A stretch of DNA of 64,000 nt from Candidatus Anderseniibacteriota bacterium (GTDB lineage: Bacteria; Patescibacteria; Andersenbacteria; UBA10190): NCBI GenBank assembly GCA_021414205.1, contig JAIOOW010000002.1, forward strand, positions 62,001-126,000, written 5' to 3'. A program made the translations under genes and the position numbers. The notes beneath the pieces are model-generated. The model did no database searches. It was not told the DNA's origin and saw nothing but the letters and a program-made list of their open reading frames with translations. This document shows, in pieces, positions 35,315 to 42,811 of the stretch (the stretch's first letter is position 1; every line of letters begins with the position of its first letter).

Positions 35315-35321
35315 TTTCATC

Positions 35322-35350
35322 ATAATATTACATAAATTGTATTTTGTCAA
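35322..35350 (-). promoter_or_regulatory. Promoter of the 34606-35259 gene
   Basis: TTGACA (35345-35350), exactly 17 bp, TATTAT (35322-35327) on the minus strand. It lies 12 nt after the stop of the upstream GT4 gene. Confidence 0.85.
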
Positions 35351-35362
35351 TATTATTCTGTT

Positions 35363-36478
35363 TTAGGCAACTTTCTCCAAAATATCAGCCACTTTACTTG
35401 CAGATTGTTCCCACGAGTATTTTTCTAAAATCTGCTTACGAACGTTGTGCGGCACGCGCTTGGGGGTGCGCAATAATTCGGCAAGAACTAAGGCTAAATG
35501 GGGAGTGTTGTATGGGTCAATTAACGTTGCCCACTGACCTACTACTTCCGGAAGTGAAGAATTAAACGAAACGACTACCGGTGTTCCAGCTAATAGCGCC
35601 TCAAGAGGCGGAAAGCCGAATCCTTCATAAAAACTTGGATATATGAATAAGTCTGCAGCAGCATATAATGCGCCCTTGTCCTGCTCTTCTACGAAACCGA
35701 TCATATGAATCTTGTGCTTGTAATGCGACACCGAGATTGCATCTATAATTTCGCGAGATTTCCACCCGCTCTCTCCCGCCAATACTAAATGGTGAGGAAT
35801 GCGGTCTGCAATCGCAGAGAACGCTTCAATAATTGCTGGAATATTTTTTCTCGGCTCGAGCGCACCAAAAAATAAAATAAAATGTTCCGGCAAATGATAC
35901 GCACTTTTAATTCGATGCAAATCAACCTGCGACACAACCGGAGTGCTTGGAACCCCTGGATATACAACAGAAATATTGTTTTCAGAAATACCATAATGTT
36001 CCTGAAGATCGTTTTTCGTATGCTCTGAAACGGCAATAACATAGCTGGATTTTTGAAATAACTTCTTTGGTTGCATGGCTATATGCCATATTTTTCGTTT
36101 CCACGTTAAAAATTCCGGAAACCGTTCATACGAAATATCGTGCGCAACTGTAACGAACGGCTTTCCTGACGACAAGGGAACCAGCCGAGGATTGGGAACG
36201 AAGAAAACATCTATTGGAACCGGCAGCAATTTGTCCCATTTTGGAAAACCGAATAGTAGCTGCAATGTGTTGAATATCTTATTTGGATAGCGAAATGCAT
36301 GAACTGAAACGTTTTCTCGAAACGTTGGCAATTGCACTGCCTTTGCAGCATTGTAAAACAAATGATAGTGATGACGCGGCCGAACGCGAGAAAGCGTATC
36401 GATCATTCTGGTTGTATATTCTTCTACTCCGGTATGTCGCCCCTCCATTAACGACCGTGCATCAATGGCAATATGCAT
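35363..36478 (-). CDS. GT4 family glycosyltransferase
   Basis: A protein of 371 residues, N-terminal MHIAIDARSLMEGRHTGVEE and C-terminal FFGALEPRKNIPAIIEAF and SFYEGFGFPPLEALLAGTPV. These are the two conserved parts of GT4 enzymes of the RfaB/mannosyltransferase kind. The ATG at 36478 begins the family sequence; a longer frame overlaps the Wzz-like gene. It lies 4 nt after that gene. It is the last gene of the PGT-GT4-Wzz-GT4 operon. The sugar is unknown. Confidence 0.9.
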   Translation of the reverse strand: MHIAIDARSLMEGRHTGVEEYTTRMIDTLSRVRPRHHYHLFYNAAKAVQLPTFRENVSVHAFRYPNKIFNTLQLLFGFPKWDKLLPVPIDVFFVPNPRLVPLSSGKPFVTVAHDISYERFPEFLTWKRKIWHIAMQPKKLFQKSSYVIAVSEHTKNDLQEHYGISENNISVVYPGVPSTPVVSQVDLHRIKSAYHLPEHFILFFGALEPRKNIPAIIEAFSAIADRIPHHLVLAGESGWKSREIIDAISVSHYKHKIHMIGFVEEQDKGALYAAADLFIYPSFYEGFGFPPLEALLAGTPVVVSFNSSLPEVVGQWATLIDPYNTPHLALVLAELLRTPKRVPHNVRKQILEKYSWEQSASKVADILEKVA

Positions 36479-36482
36479 AGAA

Positions 36483-37118
36483 TTAGTCCTCACCCCTTTT
36501 AAGTGCTTCATAAAAAAGCACAATAAGCGCAGCTATAGCAAGCGCGAACACGAGAGTAATTAACGCGATAGGCAGCACTGCAACACGAACAGTTCCCGTC
36601 CAGGCATTTGTCTGAGTAAGAGAAAATTGAGCCGTGTCTTTATTCTTTTTGTTATAGTCGCTCACCGCGTTTTGGGTAACGCTATCAACGGCGCGTGCCA
36701 ATGCTTCAGCATTGCTTTTTGAAGCATCGACAACTGTTACCTGAACGAGCTGAGACGCCGCCTTTTCGGCCTTCACCTGCTTTGCAAGATCAATAGGATC
36801 CTGAGATGCAAGAGGAATATTTGCAGAAGCGTATGCGCTTACAATTTGCTCCGGGGACATAATAAGCGATGCCAATGTTGCAGAAAACAGTTCAGTGCCG
36901 GAAATTGAATAATATCCATCATATCGAAAAGCAGGAGAAGCATCGCGCTGTTGCTGCGCGATCATATATGAAAAATGAACCTCATAGGAAGGCGGTGTTT
37001 TACTCGCAACCGCATACGCAATACCAAAAGCTAGTACGCCGACAAGTACCATCATGGGCAAATTGCGCCATAATGCCATAATTGACTGCTCTACATCTTT
37101 TTGAGGACTTACATGCAT
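36483..37118 (-). CDS. Wzz-like polysaccharide chain-length/co-polymerase protein
   Basis: A protein of 211 residues with membrane helices near residues 20-40 and 178-200. An extracytoplasmic domain lies between them, as in the Wzz/capsular polysaccharide co-polymerase family, and DPIDLAKQVKAEKAASQLVQV resembles the family's mid part. There is no fused tyrosine kinase. It is short compared with Wzz (usually about 320 residues). Its place between GT4 genes and downstream of a polyprenyl-phosphate sugar transferase supports a role in length control of a lipid-linked glycan. No Wzy or Wzx is evident here. Confidence 0.75.
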   Translation of the reverse strand: MHVSPQKDVEQSIMALWRNLPMMVLVGVLAFGIAYAVASKTPPSYEVHFSYMIAQQQRDASPAFRYDGYYSISGTELFSATLASLIMSPEQIVSAYASANIPLASQDPIDLAKQVKAEKAASQLVQVTVVDASKSNAEALARAVDSVTQNAVSDYNKKNKDTAQFSLTQTNAWTGTVRVAVLPIALITLVFALAIAALIVLFYEALKRGED

Positions 37119-37127
37119 ATCATATGA

Positions 37128-38246
37128 TTATGCAAGCATTTTTGATTGCATGCAAAATTGATCCCAAGCTTGCCGAACAGCACCTCGTATTTCACCAATA
37201 AAGCGTTCTTTTGAAAATACTAATGAATGCTCGCGAATTGTCTGCGCATTCCATGCAATAGATTGACTTTTTACGATAGCCTCGCACAGAGAAGCTACGG
37301 TCTGCTTACGAAATAGCAGTCCCGTTGTATTTGCCACAACGGTTTCAAGTGCCCCACCGGCTCCATACGCAATAGTTGGAATTCCGGAAGCGGCAGCTTC
37401 TAGCGGCGTAATGCCAAAATCTTCTTCTTGCGGGAATAACAACGCTTTTGCATTTCGATACAGATTCGGAAGGTCATCATCTGGAACAAATCCAAGAAAT
37501 TCCACCGTATCTCCTGCTAACTCTTTTAACCTATCCATCTCCGGACCAACTCCTGCGATCTTCAGCGGAATCCCCAACACATTTGCTGATTGTATCGCCA
37601 AGTCAACGCGCTTGTACGGTACAAGCCGGGATACGACTAAGTAATATTCTTTTTCACCACTACCTATCGAAAATCGATTCACATCTACTGGCGGGTACAC
37701 AACAGTAGATTCAGCGTTATAATATTTTTTAATTCTCCGAGCTACATAATCAGACAGCGTTACGTATGCATCCACTCGATGCGAAGCAAAATAGTCCCAT
37801 GTTCGAATATATGAAATAGCAAGCGGGGCAAACTTTTGGAATATCGCTCCTGATGAAAACTCTCGAACATACCTATGGCTTCCATCCCACGCATAACGAA
37901 TAGGAGTTAAGCAGTACGAAATATGCATCGTATTCGGCCCCAAAACAATACCTTTTGCAAATCCATGAGTGTTGGATACAACCACGTCAAAGTTGGAAAA
38001 ATCGAACTGTTCAATAGCAAATGGCATCATCGCAAGCGGAATATATCGATGAGATCGCTTTGCCCCGGGGAACCGCTGTAAAAACGACGTGCGAATTCTT
38101 CGAGGATTTATATCGAGTGCAACAGTCTCCTTGTCGTGCACAAGCGTAAAAATAGGCGCATCAGGAAATGCCTCTGCAAGAGCCTCAAGTACCCGTTCCC
38201 CTCCGCCAACATGGGTTAAATAGTCATGAACGATGCATACGCGCAT
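37128..38246 (-). CDS. GT4 family glycosyltransferase (WbaZ-like)
   Basis: A protein of 372 residues with MRVCIVHDYLTHVGGGERVL, SNTHGFAKG, CLTPIRYAWDGSH, VVSRLVPYKRVDLAI and FPQEEDFGITPLEAAASGIP. These motifs are typical of the WbaZ/mannosyltransferase group of GT4. It follows the sugar transferase gene by 7 nt and precedes the Wzz-like gene by 9 nt, so it probably adds the second sugar to the lipid-linked primer. Confidence 0.9.
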   Translation of the reverse strand: MRVCIVHDYLTHVGGGERVLEALAEAFPDAPIFTLVHDKETVALDINPRRIRTSFLQRFPGAKRSHRYIPLAMMPFAIEQFDFSNFDVVVSNTHGFAKGIVLGPNTMHISYCLTPIRYAWDGSHRYVREFSSGAIFQKFAPLAISYIRTWDYFASHRVDAYVTLSDYVARRIKKYYNAESTVVYPPVDVNRFSIGSGEKEYYLVVSRLVPYKRVDLAIQSANVLGIPLKIAGVGPEMDRLKELAGDTVEFLGFVPDDDLPNLYRNAKALLFPQEEDFGITPLEAAASGIPTIAYGAGGALETVVANTTGLLFRKQTVASLCEAIVKSQSIAWNAQTIREHSLVFSKERFIGEIRGAVRQAWDQFCMQSKMLA

Positions 38247-38253
38247 ACATTCA

Positions 38254-39675
38254 TTACACCGCGTTCTTGTCAGAAATCAAAATGAGAAATGTTTTTACCA
38301 ACAGCACGGCATCGAGCCATAATGACCAGTTTTCGATATATGCGATGTCTAATTTAGCCTCTTCTTCAAATGCAAGACCGGCATTTCCTTCCACCTGCGC
38401 CATTCCGCTCATCCCCGGCTTAATAGCGAAAAGCTTGCGATGCACTTTGCTATATTGCGCAACCTCGCTCGGCAAATGAGGGCGTGGACCTATCAGGCTC
38501 ATGTCGCCTTTTAAAACATTAAATAATTGAGGAAGTTCGTCGATGCGAAGCTTGCGAATAATTTTTCCAACTGGAGTAATTCGCGGATCATTCCTCATCT
38601 TAAACAATGGGCCCTTTCGCTCATTTGCCTTCCCGATTAATTCTTGATATTTTTCTTCCGCCTTCTTCCCCCCATACTGAGCGCCTACGCAATACTCCAT
38701 ATACATGCTTCTAAATTTGATAATTTCAAATGGAACCATATTTCTGCCTGCTCGAATTTGCGTATAAAATACCGTACCGGGAGAATTTTTCTTAATAATA
38801 AGCGCCGTAATCACAAGTAGCGGCGACAAAATAATAAGCCCCAATACTGCACCGATAATATCGATACTTCGCTTTGCAATTCTTCCCCAGCCATCAAGAG
38901 GGGTGCGAGATAGTTCGAGAAGCGGAATCGTCCCGATTTGGCGATATCGAACGTTAATCGCATGAGTTTCGAATATATTCGGAACATACTTATAATCGAT
39001 CTTGTACTGCTCCGCAAAATCCAGCAGCACTAGATTATCTTCATCGGGAAGTGTCGGGTTTGTTTGAATCACCTCGTCTAATCCATGACGCTTATAAATT
39101 GCCTCAAGAGAACTATACTCAACATTACTGAGCTCTCCAACGACAACGTATCCAAGTTCTGGCCGCTTGCGAAATAGTGACGCAAGCTCTACTGAAAAAG
39201 GACCATTTCCAGCAAGCACGACTCGATGAATCCCCAAGCCGCGCTGCAGAAGAACTCGTTGTAATTCACGAATCATTGTTCGACCAAAGGATACAAACAA
39301 TATCGCAAACACATACGCAATAATTAAAATAAATCGAGATTGGAATAATTCAGCGCGTAAGAAAATAAACAAGATAATAATCATGAGCCCTAACGATATC
39401 CCGGAGAATATTTTCGTCACCTCATCGAATGCTTTTCGAGTAACTCGCATTGCATAGAGTCCCTGCGTTGCAAACACAAATAGAACAACAATAGATACGA
39501 TGCTCGCTAACTGCATGTACTGAGAAAATGGCAAATCAACTTCAAACAATACAGGACGCAGGCCTCGCACAAGTTCGCTCAAGCGAACGTAGTACGCAGC
39601 AGCTCCTGCCGTAAGAAGCATAATATAGTCGATCGGCACAAGCATCGCCCCGAAAAACAATTCAGACCGTTTCAT
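38254..39675 (-). CDS. Polyprenyl glycosylphosphotransferase (WbaP/WcaJ-like)
   Basis: A protein of 473 residues with five N-terminal membrane helices, a nucleotide-binding-like middle part (VVLAGNGPFSVELASLF) and a C-terminal sugar transferase domain with KRSIDIIGAVLGLIILSPLL, IKFRSM, RIDELPQLFNVLKGDMS and IGPRPHLPSEV. It puts a sugar phosphate on undecaprenyl phosphate and starts the repeat unit. The ATG at 39675 was chosen over one at 39684 because TATAAT ends 7 nt before it. It is divergent from rnpB and shares a -35 region with it. Confidence 0.93.
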   Translation of the reverse strand: MKRSELFFGAMLVPIDYIMLLTAGAAAYYVRLSELVRGLRPVLFEVDLPFSQYMQLASIVSIVVLFVFATQGLYAMRVTRKAFDEVTKIFSGISLGLMIIILFIFLRAELFQSRFILIIAYVFAILFVSFGRTMIRELQRVLLQRGLGIHRVVLAGNGPFSVELASLFRKRPELGYVVVGELSNVEYSSLEAIYKRHGLDEVIQTNPTLPDEDNLVLLDFAEQYKIDYKYVPNIFETHAINVRYRQIGTIPLLELSRTPLDGWGRIAKRSIDIIGAVLGLIILSPLLVITALIIKKNSPGTVFYTQIRAGRNMVPFEIIKFRSMYMEYCVGAQYGGKKAEEKYQELIGKANERKGPLFKMRNDPRITPVGKIIRKLRIDELPQLFNVLKGDMSLIGPRPHLPSEVAQYSKVHRKLFAIKPGMSGMAQVEGNAGLAFEEEAKLDIAYIENWSLWLDAVLLVKTFLILISDKNAV

Positions 39676-39682
39676 GCAATCC

Positions 39683-39710
39683 ATTATACGCTAGGCGCCC
39701 AGATTGACAA
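39683..39710 (-). promoter_or_regulatory. Promoter of the sugar-transferase operon
   Basis: Minus-strand TTGTCA (39705-39710), 16 bp, TATAAT (39683-39688). The ATG is 7 nt after the -10 (leaderless). Its -35 overlaps the rnpB -35 on the other strand. Confidence 0.75.
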
Positions 39711-39731
39711 ATAGCGTTTTTTCGGTACCAT
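39704..39731 (+). promoter_or_regulatory. rnpB promoter
   Basis: TTGACA (39704-39709), 16 bp, TACCAT (39726-39731), with the RNA expected to start near 39738, which is the 5' strand of helix P1. Confidence 0.65.
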
Positions 39732-39737
39732 ATAAAA

Positions 39738-40070
39738 GCTGATGGATGGATAATCGCCCGTAACAGGGAGGAAAGTCCGGACACCACAAAAAGGGTGACA
39801 GGTAACGCCTGCCCCCTCGCCCTAAAAAGCAAGGGAGGGATAGTGCAACAGAAACATACAGCCCCTCCTCGGAGGAGCAATGGTGAAATCGTGAGGTAAG
39901 AGCTCACGCCCTGTATAGGTAACTATACAGGGGTGAAAACCCCACCTGGTGCAACCTCAAGTCGACCCGCCTTAAAACGGGTCAGGTAGAGGGCAAAGAT
40001 TCTAGTAGCGATACTAGAACAAGACAGATGATTATCTTCAATGACAGAATCCGGCTTACAGTCCATTAGC
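39738..40070 (+). ncRNA. rnpB: RNase P RNA (bacterial type A)
   Basis: The conserved 5' core GGGAGGAAAGTCCGGACACC, the middle ACAGAAACATACAGCC, GGTAAGAGCTCACG, and the 3' core GACAGAATCCGGCTTACAG are all present in order over about 333 nt. The ends GCTGATGGA and TCCATTAGC form helix P1. It is the catalytic RNA that removes the 5' leader of pre-tRNA. A GC-rich hairpin follows. The protein subunit gene rnpA is not in the window. Confidence 0.96.
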
Positions 40071-40079
40071 ATATATGCA

Positions 40080-40103
40080 AACCCCCGCCTAAAGCGGGGG
40101 TTG
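40080..40103 (+). terminator. Hairpin after rnpB
   Basis: AACCCCCGC (40080-40088) / GCGGGGGTT (40094-40102), 9 bp, followed by a modest T-rich tail. It lies between rnpB and the convergent rnhA stop, and may serve both sides. Confidence 0.7.
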
Positions 40104-40105
40104 CG

Positions 40106-40507
40106 TTATTTCTGCGCGTCGAGCGCTTCGTTGACGAGTCGATCTGCAATTTTATTTTTACTCCTTGGAACATGCTGAAACGTAAGGGAGGTAAACGCAG
40201 GAAACAGTTTTTTGATTTCTGCGAGCAACTCTTTGAGCTCGTCGTTTTTTACGCGATATTCTCCGCGAACCTGCTTTACTACAAGCTCGCTATCTAAAAA
40301 ACATTGCACACCTTGAATACCTTGCTTTTTTGCTTCCGTGAGCCCGGCAAGCAACGCTCGATACTCTGCCTGATTATTCGTTGCATGGCCGATATACTCG
40401 CCATATTCAAGCGGGACATTCCCCATTTGGGATAATATAAAACCAATTGCGGCGGGGCCGGGATTCCCCCGTGCTCCGCCGTCGGTAAATAACGTTGCTA
40501 CTTTCAT
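40106..40507 (-). CDS. rnhA: Ribonuclease HI
   Basis: A protein of 133 residues. FTDGGARGNPG, NNQAEYRAL, DSELVVKQV and KIADRLVNEA carry the Asp-Glu-Asp-Asp metal site of RNase HI, which cuts RNA in RNA/DNA hybrids. The basic protrusion is short, as in the plant/archaeal-like single-domain type. It follows the Cys-rich membrane protein gene by 4 nt, so they share a transcript. Confidence 0.93.
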   Translation of the reverse strand: MKVATLFTDGGARGNPGPAAIGFILSQMGNVPLEYGEYIGHATNNQAEYRALLAGLTEAKKQGIQGVQCFLDSELVVKQVRGEYRVKNDELKELLAEIKKLFPAFTSLTFQHVPRSKNKIADRLVNEALDAQK

Positions 40508-40511
40508 TGAA

Positions 40512-40757
40512 CTAGCAACACTTGCACTTGCCCTTCATTAACTTCGTAAACCCAATTCCAGCTAGCAGTACTGGCCAAATAATAGACACTGCGCTCTCAG
40601 ATAACACGCCCCATACTCCAAGAAGGAACGTAAGAGCAATCAAGATAATCATTACTGGCACCGCCTTGTGGTGAGGGCAGTTACACCCTTTTACGCCACA
40701 ACACTTTTCACCCCCTGGGCAATTAGCGCAATCACATCCTTCGCATTTTTTGTCCAT
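40512..40757 (-). CDS. Cys-rich small membrane protein
   Basis: A protein of 81 residues. The first 30 hold about nine Cys and two His (CEGCDCANCPGGEKCC then GCNCPHH), a metallothionein-like or zinc/iron-sulfur-like pattern; two membrane helices follow (about 35-70), and the end is KCKCC. The Cys tail and head would lie on the same side of the membrane. The frame extends to 40781, but TATAAT lies where that extension would be read; ATG 40766 is the alternative start. I know no function; metal handling or redox is possible. It is co-transcribed with rnhA. Confidence 0.7.
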   Translation of the reverse strand: MDKKCEGCDCANCPGGEKCCGVKGCNCPHHKAVPVMIILIALTFLLGVWGVLSESAVSIIWPVLLAGIGFTKLMKGKCKCC

Positions 40758-40805
40758 GTTTTCCATAAAATTATAGTTCATTAAGAATAGATTTATACAT
40801 ATATG

Positions 40806-41663
40806 TTACACCGGATGAAGTAATTTTGAAACCGCTATTTGCAGATGCTCCCAAAAAATTTCTAGGGACGTTTTTTTACATTGTGCAGTCAATCCGCCAA
40901 TATCTTGAATAGACAATTCTTTAGAAGCCAAGTTTTTCGGATTGACCATGTAATACATGATAGATGCGGGATTTTCTACGTGCCCCAACCCTAGAGCATG
41001 TCCCAGTTCGTGCTCAAGCACTAATTGCAAATCGTCATTTTTTGAAAACTCATAAATCGTAATCGTATTCCCCTGATACTCTCCTTGATCAAACTCACGC
41101 TGACCGGCATACGTCGTATTAAATTGCTGAACATTCGCATTATATGTGCTTACAATTTGCTGCTCTTTGGTAGCAAGGCCGTTTACGGTATCTGCAAGCT
41201 TATTCACTGCAACCCGCTCCTGCTCAAGTTCGTCATAGCTTTTATTGCGATCCTTAACATCTTGCAGATATGCATTTTTTGCCGAGGTATATGAGGCATA
41301 CGCTTGATCATATTTATTTTTTGCAGACTGTTGCTGAGCAGAAAGAGTATCAAGCTGATGGGTAAACTGATTTGTTTGATCCACTACTTGCTGGCGCTGA
41401 TCATATACAAGATTAACAGTAAATTGAGCGTTCGAATCATATGTAAATAATTGCTTCCCGGATTCATGCTCCCAAACCTTCTCGGCATCTTGAACATCCT
41501 TTAAAAAAGTATCTCTTGAAACATGGAATTGCGGATCTACTCTCCCTATAGAATACGCAATCGGACGAGCGCATGGGGCGGGAAATTCCAGGCTTACCGC
41601 AAGATAAAACCCGCCTGTCAGCACTATTGGCCATACGAGAGCTCGCAATATCTTCATAATCAT
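40806..41663 (-). CDS. Secreted or anchored matrixin-like zinc metalloprotease with coiled coil
   Basis: A protein of 285 residues. It has an N-terminal hydrophobic signal/anchor (LVWPIVLTGGFYLAVSL), then a long Gln/Asn/Ala-rich coiled coil at about 90-190, then HELGHALGLGHVENPASIMY with the zinc site HExxHxxGxxH and Met-turn of matrixins. It probably works outside the cell. The unusual part is the coiled coil placed before the zinc motif. The start at 41663 follows TATACT by 6 nt; a second ATG lies 6 nt downstream. Confidence 0.85.
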   Translation of the reverse strand: MIMKILRALVWPIVLTGGFYLAVSLEFPAPCARPIAYSIGRVDPQFHVSRDTFLKDVQDAEKVWEHESGKQLFTYDSNAQFTVNLVYDQRQQVVDQTNQFTHQLDTLSAQQQSAKNKYDQAYASYTSAKNAYLQDVKDRNKSYDELEQERVAVNKLADTVNGLATKEQQIVSTYNANVQQFNTTYAGQREFDQGEYQGNTITIYEFSKNDDLQLVLEHELGHALGLGHVENPASIMYYMVNPKNLASKELSIQDIGGLTAQCKKTSLEIFWEHLQIAVSKLLHPV

Positions 41664-41669
41664 ATATAC

Positions 41670-41677
41670 AGTATACT
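41670..41677. promoter_or_regulatory. Palindromic bidirectional -10 element
   Basis: The 8-bp palindrome AGTATACT gives TATACT on both strands (41672-41677 plus, 41675-41670 minus). The matrixin ATG is 6 nt away on one side, and the methyltransferase ATG 10 nt on the other. Confidence 0.65.
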
Positions 41678-41687
41678 GCAGATAATT

Positions 41688-42206
41688 ATGGAACGAGATG
41701 ATCAATTTTGGAATATCGATACGGCAGCCGGACAATTGCTCCAAGCGCTTGTTTTTACGCATCAGCCAAAAAATATCTTAGAAGTAGGAACATCCAATGG
41801 CTACAGCGCTATTCTTATGGCCGAAATAGCATCCCAATATGGCGGACATATAACAACAATTGAATTCCACGAAAAACGGATTATTTTAGCAAAAAATAAT
41901 TTACAAAAAGCAGGACTATTAAATTTAGTAACTATATTGCAAGGCGATGCGCTAGAAATATTGCATGGCTTCGAAAAAGAACGATTTGATTTCTTCTTCA
42001 TCGATGCAAACAAAAAACAATACGGCGAATACTTTAAAGAATGTATGCGCTTGGCAAACCACGGAGCCATTATTGTTGCCGACAATACAATATCTCATCG
42101 TCATAGCTTGGATAGTTTTTTTAAAGAATTGGAAATAGCAAAAGATTTAGATGTTCTTGAGTCTGAAATCGGAACAGGATTAGTAATAGTCAAAGTAAAA
42201 AAATAA
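41688..42206 (+). CDS. Class I SAM-dependent O-methyltransferase
   Basis: A protein of 172 residues. ILEVGTSNGYSAILMAE is the SAM-binding motif I, and FDFFFIDANKKQYGEYF the metal/substrate region of the catechol-O-methyltransferase-like family (COG4122 type). It is shorter at the N-terminus than usual (about 210-220 residues), though the frame is open upstream to 41523; I start at 41688 because the shared -10 lies just before it. The substrate is unknown. The stop overlaps the T tract of a terminator for the convergent gene. Confidence 0.8.
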   Translation: MERDDQFWNIDTAAGQLLQALVFTHQPKNILEVGTSNGYSAILMAEIASQYGGHITTIEFHEKRIILAKNNLQKAGLLNLVTILQGDALEILHGFEKERFDFFFIDANKKQYGEYFKECMRLANHGAIIVADNTISHRHSLDSFFKELEIAKDLDVLESEIGTGLVIVKVKK

Positions 42207-42237
42207 CCGCCATCAAGTACAAAGACTCGACGACGGC
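42198..42237 (-). terminator. Intrinsic terminator of the 42253-42714 gene
   Basis: Minus-strand stem CCGTCGTCGAGT / ACTTGATGGCGG, 12 bp with GU pairs, then TTATTTTTTT. The tail overlaps the stop of the O-methyltransferase gene. Confidence 0.75.
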
Positions 42238-42252
42238 AACAAGCCTACAGAG

Positions 42253-42714
42253 CTACGCCAAAAGGTTTGGCCCACTCGGAGGATGCATTACAAAGACCAC
42301 TTCTTTGCGATCGCCTGGATTCCAGATCGTAATCATCAAGCTGGACCCAGGCTCGGTGAGTAGCAAGACGTTCTGCGACAATTTGCATTCAACGCATTTG
42401 TAACCTTCTTCCATCGAAATAATTCCGATGGAAGTGCTGGGGCGACCAGGTTGAGAGTACTGCCACCAAATGCTTTTGATAATCGGCATCGTGCCTGATC
42501 GAGTGTATGGCAATCGAAATCCTTGCACATACTCCCGCGATCGCAACTTAATAGTGCCAGGACAATAAGGTCCTTCACGTAATTCGAATGGACTGTTCAC
42601 CGCACTCATTATCACGTGAATTGTCTTATCCCACCTTTTCTCAAATCCGCCGGCATAGGCAAAACCAAGAACGCACGCGCCCAGAGCGATCGCAATAACA
42701 ATAATCGTGAGCAT
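42253..42714 (-). CDS. Hypothetical membrane-anchored protein in an expression cassette
   Basis: A protein of 153 residues, with an N-terminal hydrophobic helix (LTIIVIAIALGACVLGFAY) that could be a signal peptide or anchor, then a beta-rich soluble domain with CVECKLS and the ending HPPSGPNLLA. Not recognised. The start at 42714 has an SD-like AAAGG (spacing 8); an ATG at 42735 has none. It has its own TTGACA promoter, which overlaps the recJ end, and its own terminator. It probably acts outside the membrane. Confidence 0.75.
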   Translation of the reverse strand: MLTIIVIAIALGACVLGFAYAGGFEKRWDKTIHVIMSAVNSPFELREGPYCPGTIKLRSREYVQGFRLPYTRSGTMPIIKSIWWQYSQPGRPSTSIGIISMEEGYKCVECKLSQNVLLLTEPGSSLMITIWNPGDRKEVVFVMHPPSGPNLLA

Positions 42715-42753
42715 ATAACGCCTTTCTTGTGGCATTTTAAGCTGTGAAGGTGC

Positions 42754-42776
42754 CTAGCCGCCCAACGAGCGACTAA
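42754..42776 (-). promoter_or_regulatory. 5' leader hairpin of the 42253-42714 gene
   Basis: The arms 42769-42776 and 42754-42761 pair over 8 bp with two GU. The predicted RNA start (about 42776) coincides with the foot, as in csrA. Confidence 0.45.
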
Positions 42777-42782
42777 CTTTTA

Positions 42783-42811
42783 AATATACACCTATTTACT
42801 AGAAATGTCAA
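42783..42811 (-). promoter_or_regulatory. Promoter of the 42253-42714 gene
   Basis: TTGACA (42806-42811), exactly 17 bp, TATATT (42783-42788) on the minus strand. The -35 lies inside the last codons of recJ, and the spacer contains the recJ stop (42792). Confidence 0.85.

Noticed and set aside
15892..39675. LPS O-antigen locus of a Gram-negative bacterium
   Set aside because: No lipid A, Kdo or Lpt genes are seen, and the ribosomal block on the same contig is CPR-like. A surface polysaccharide or glycoprotein role is more likely.
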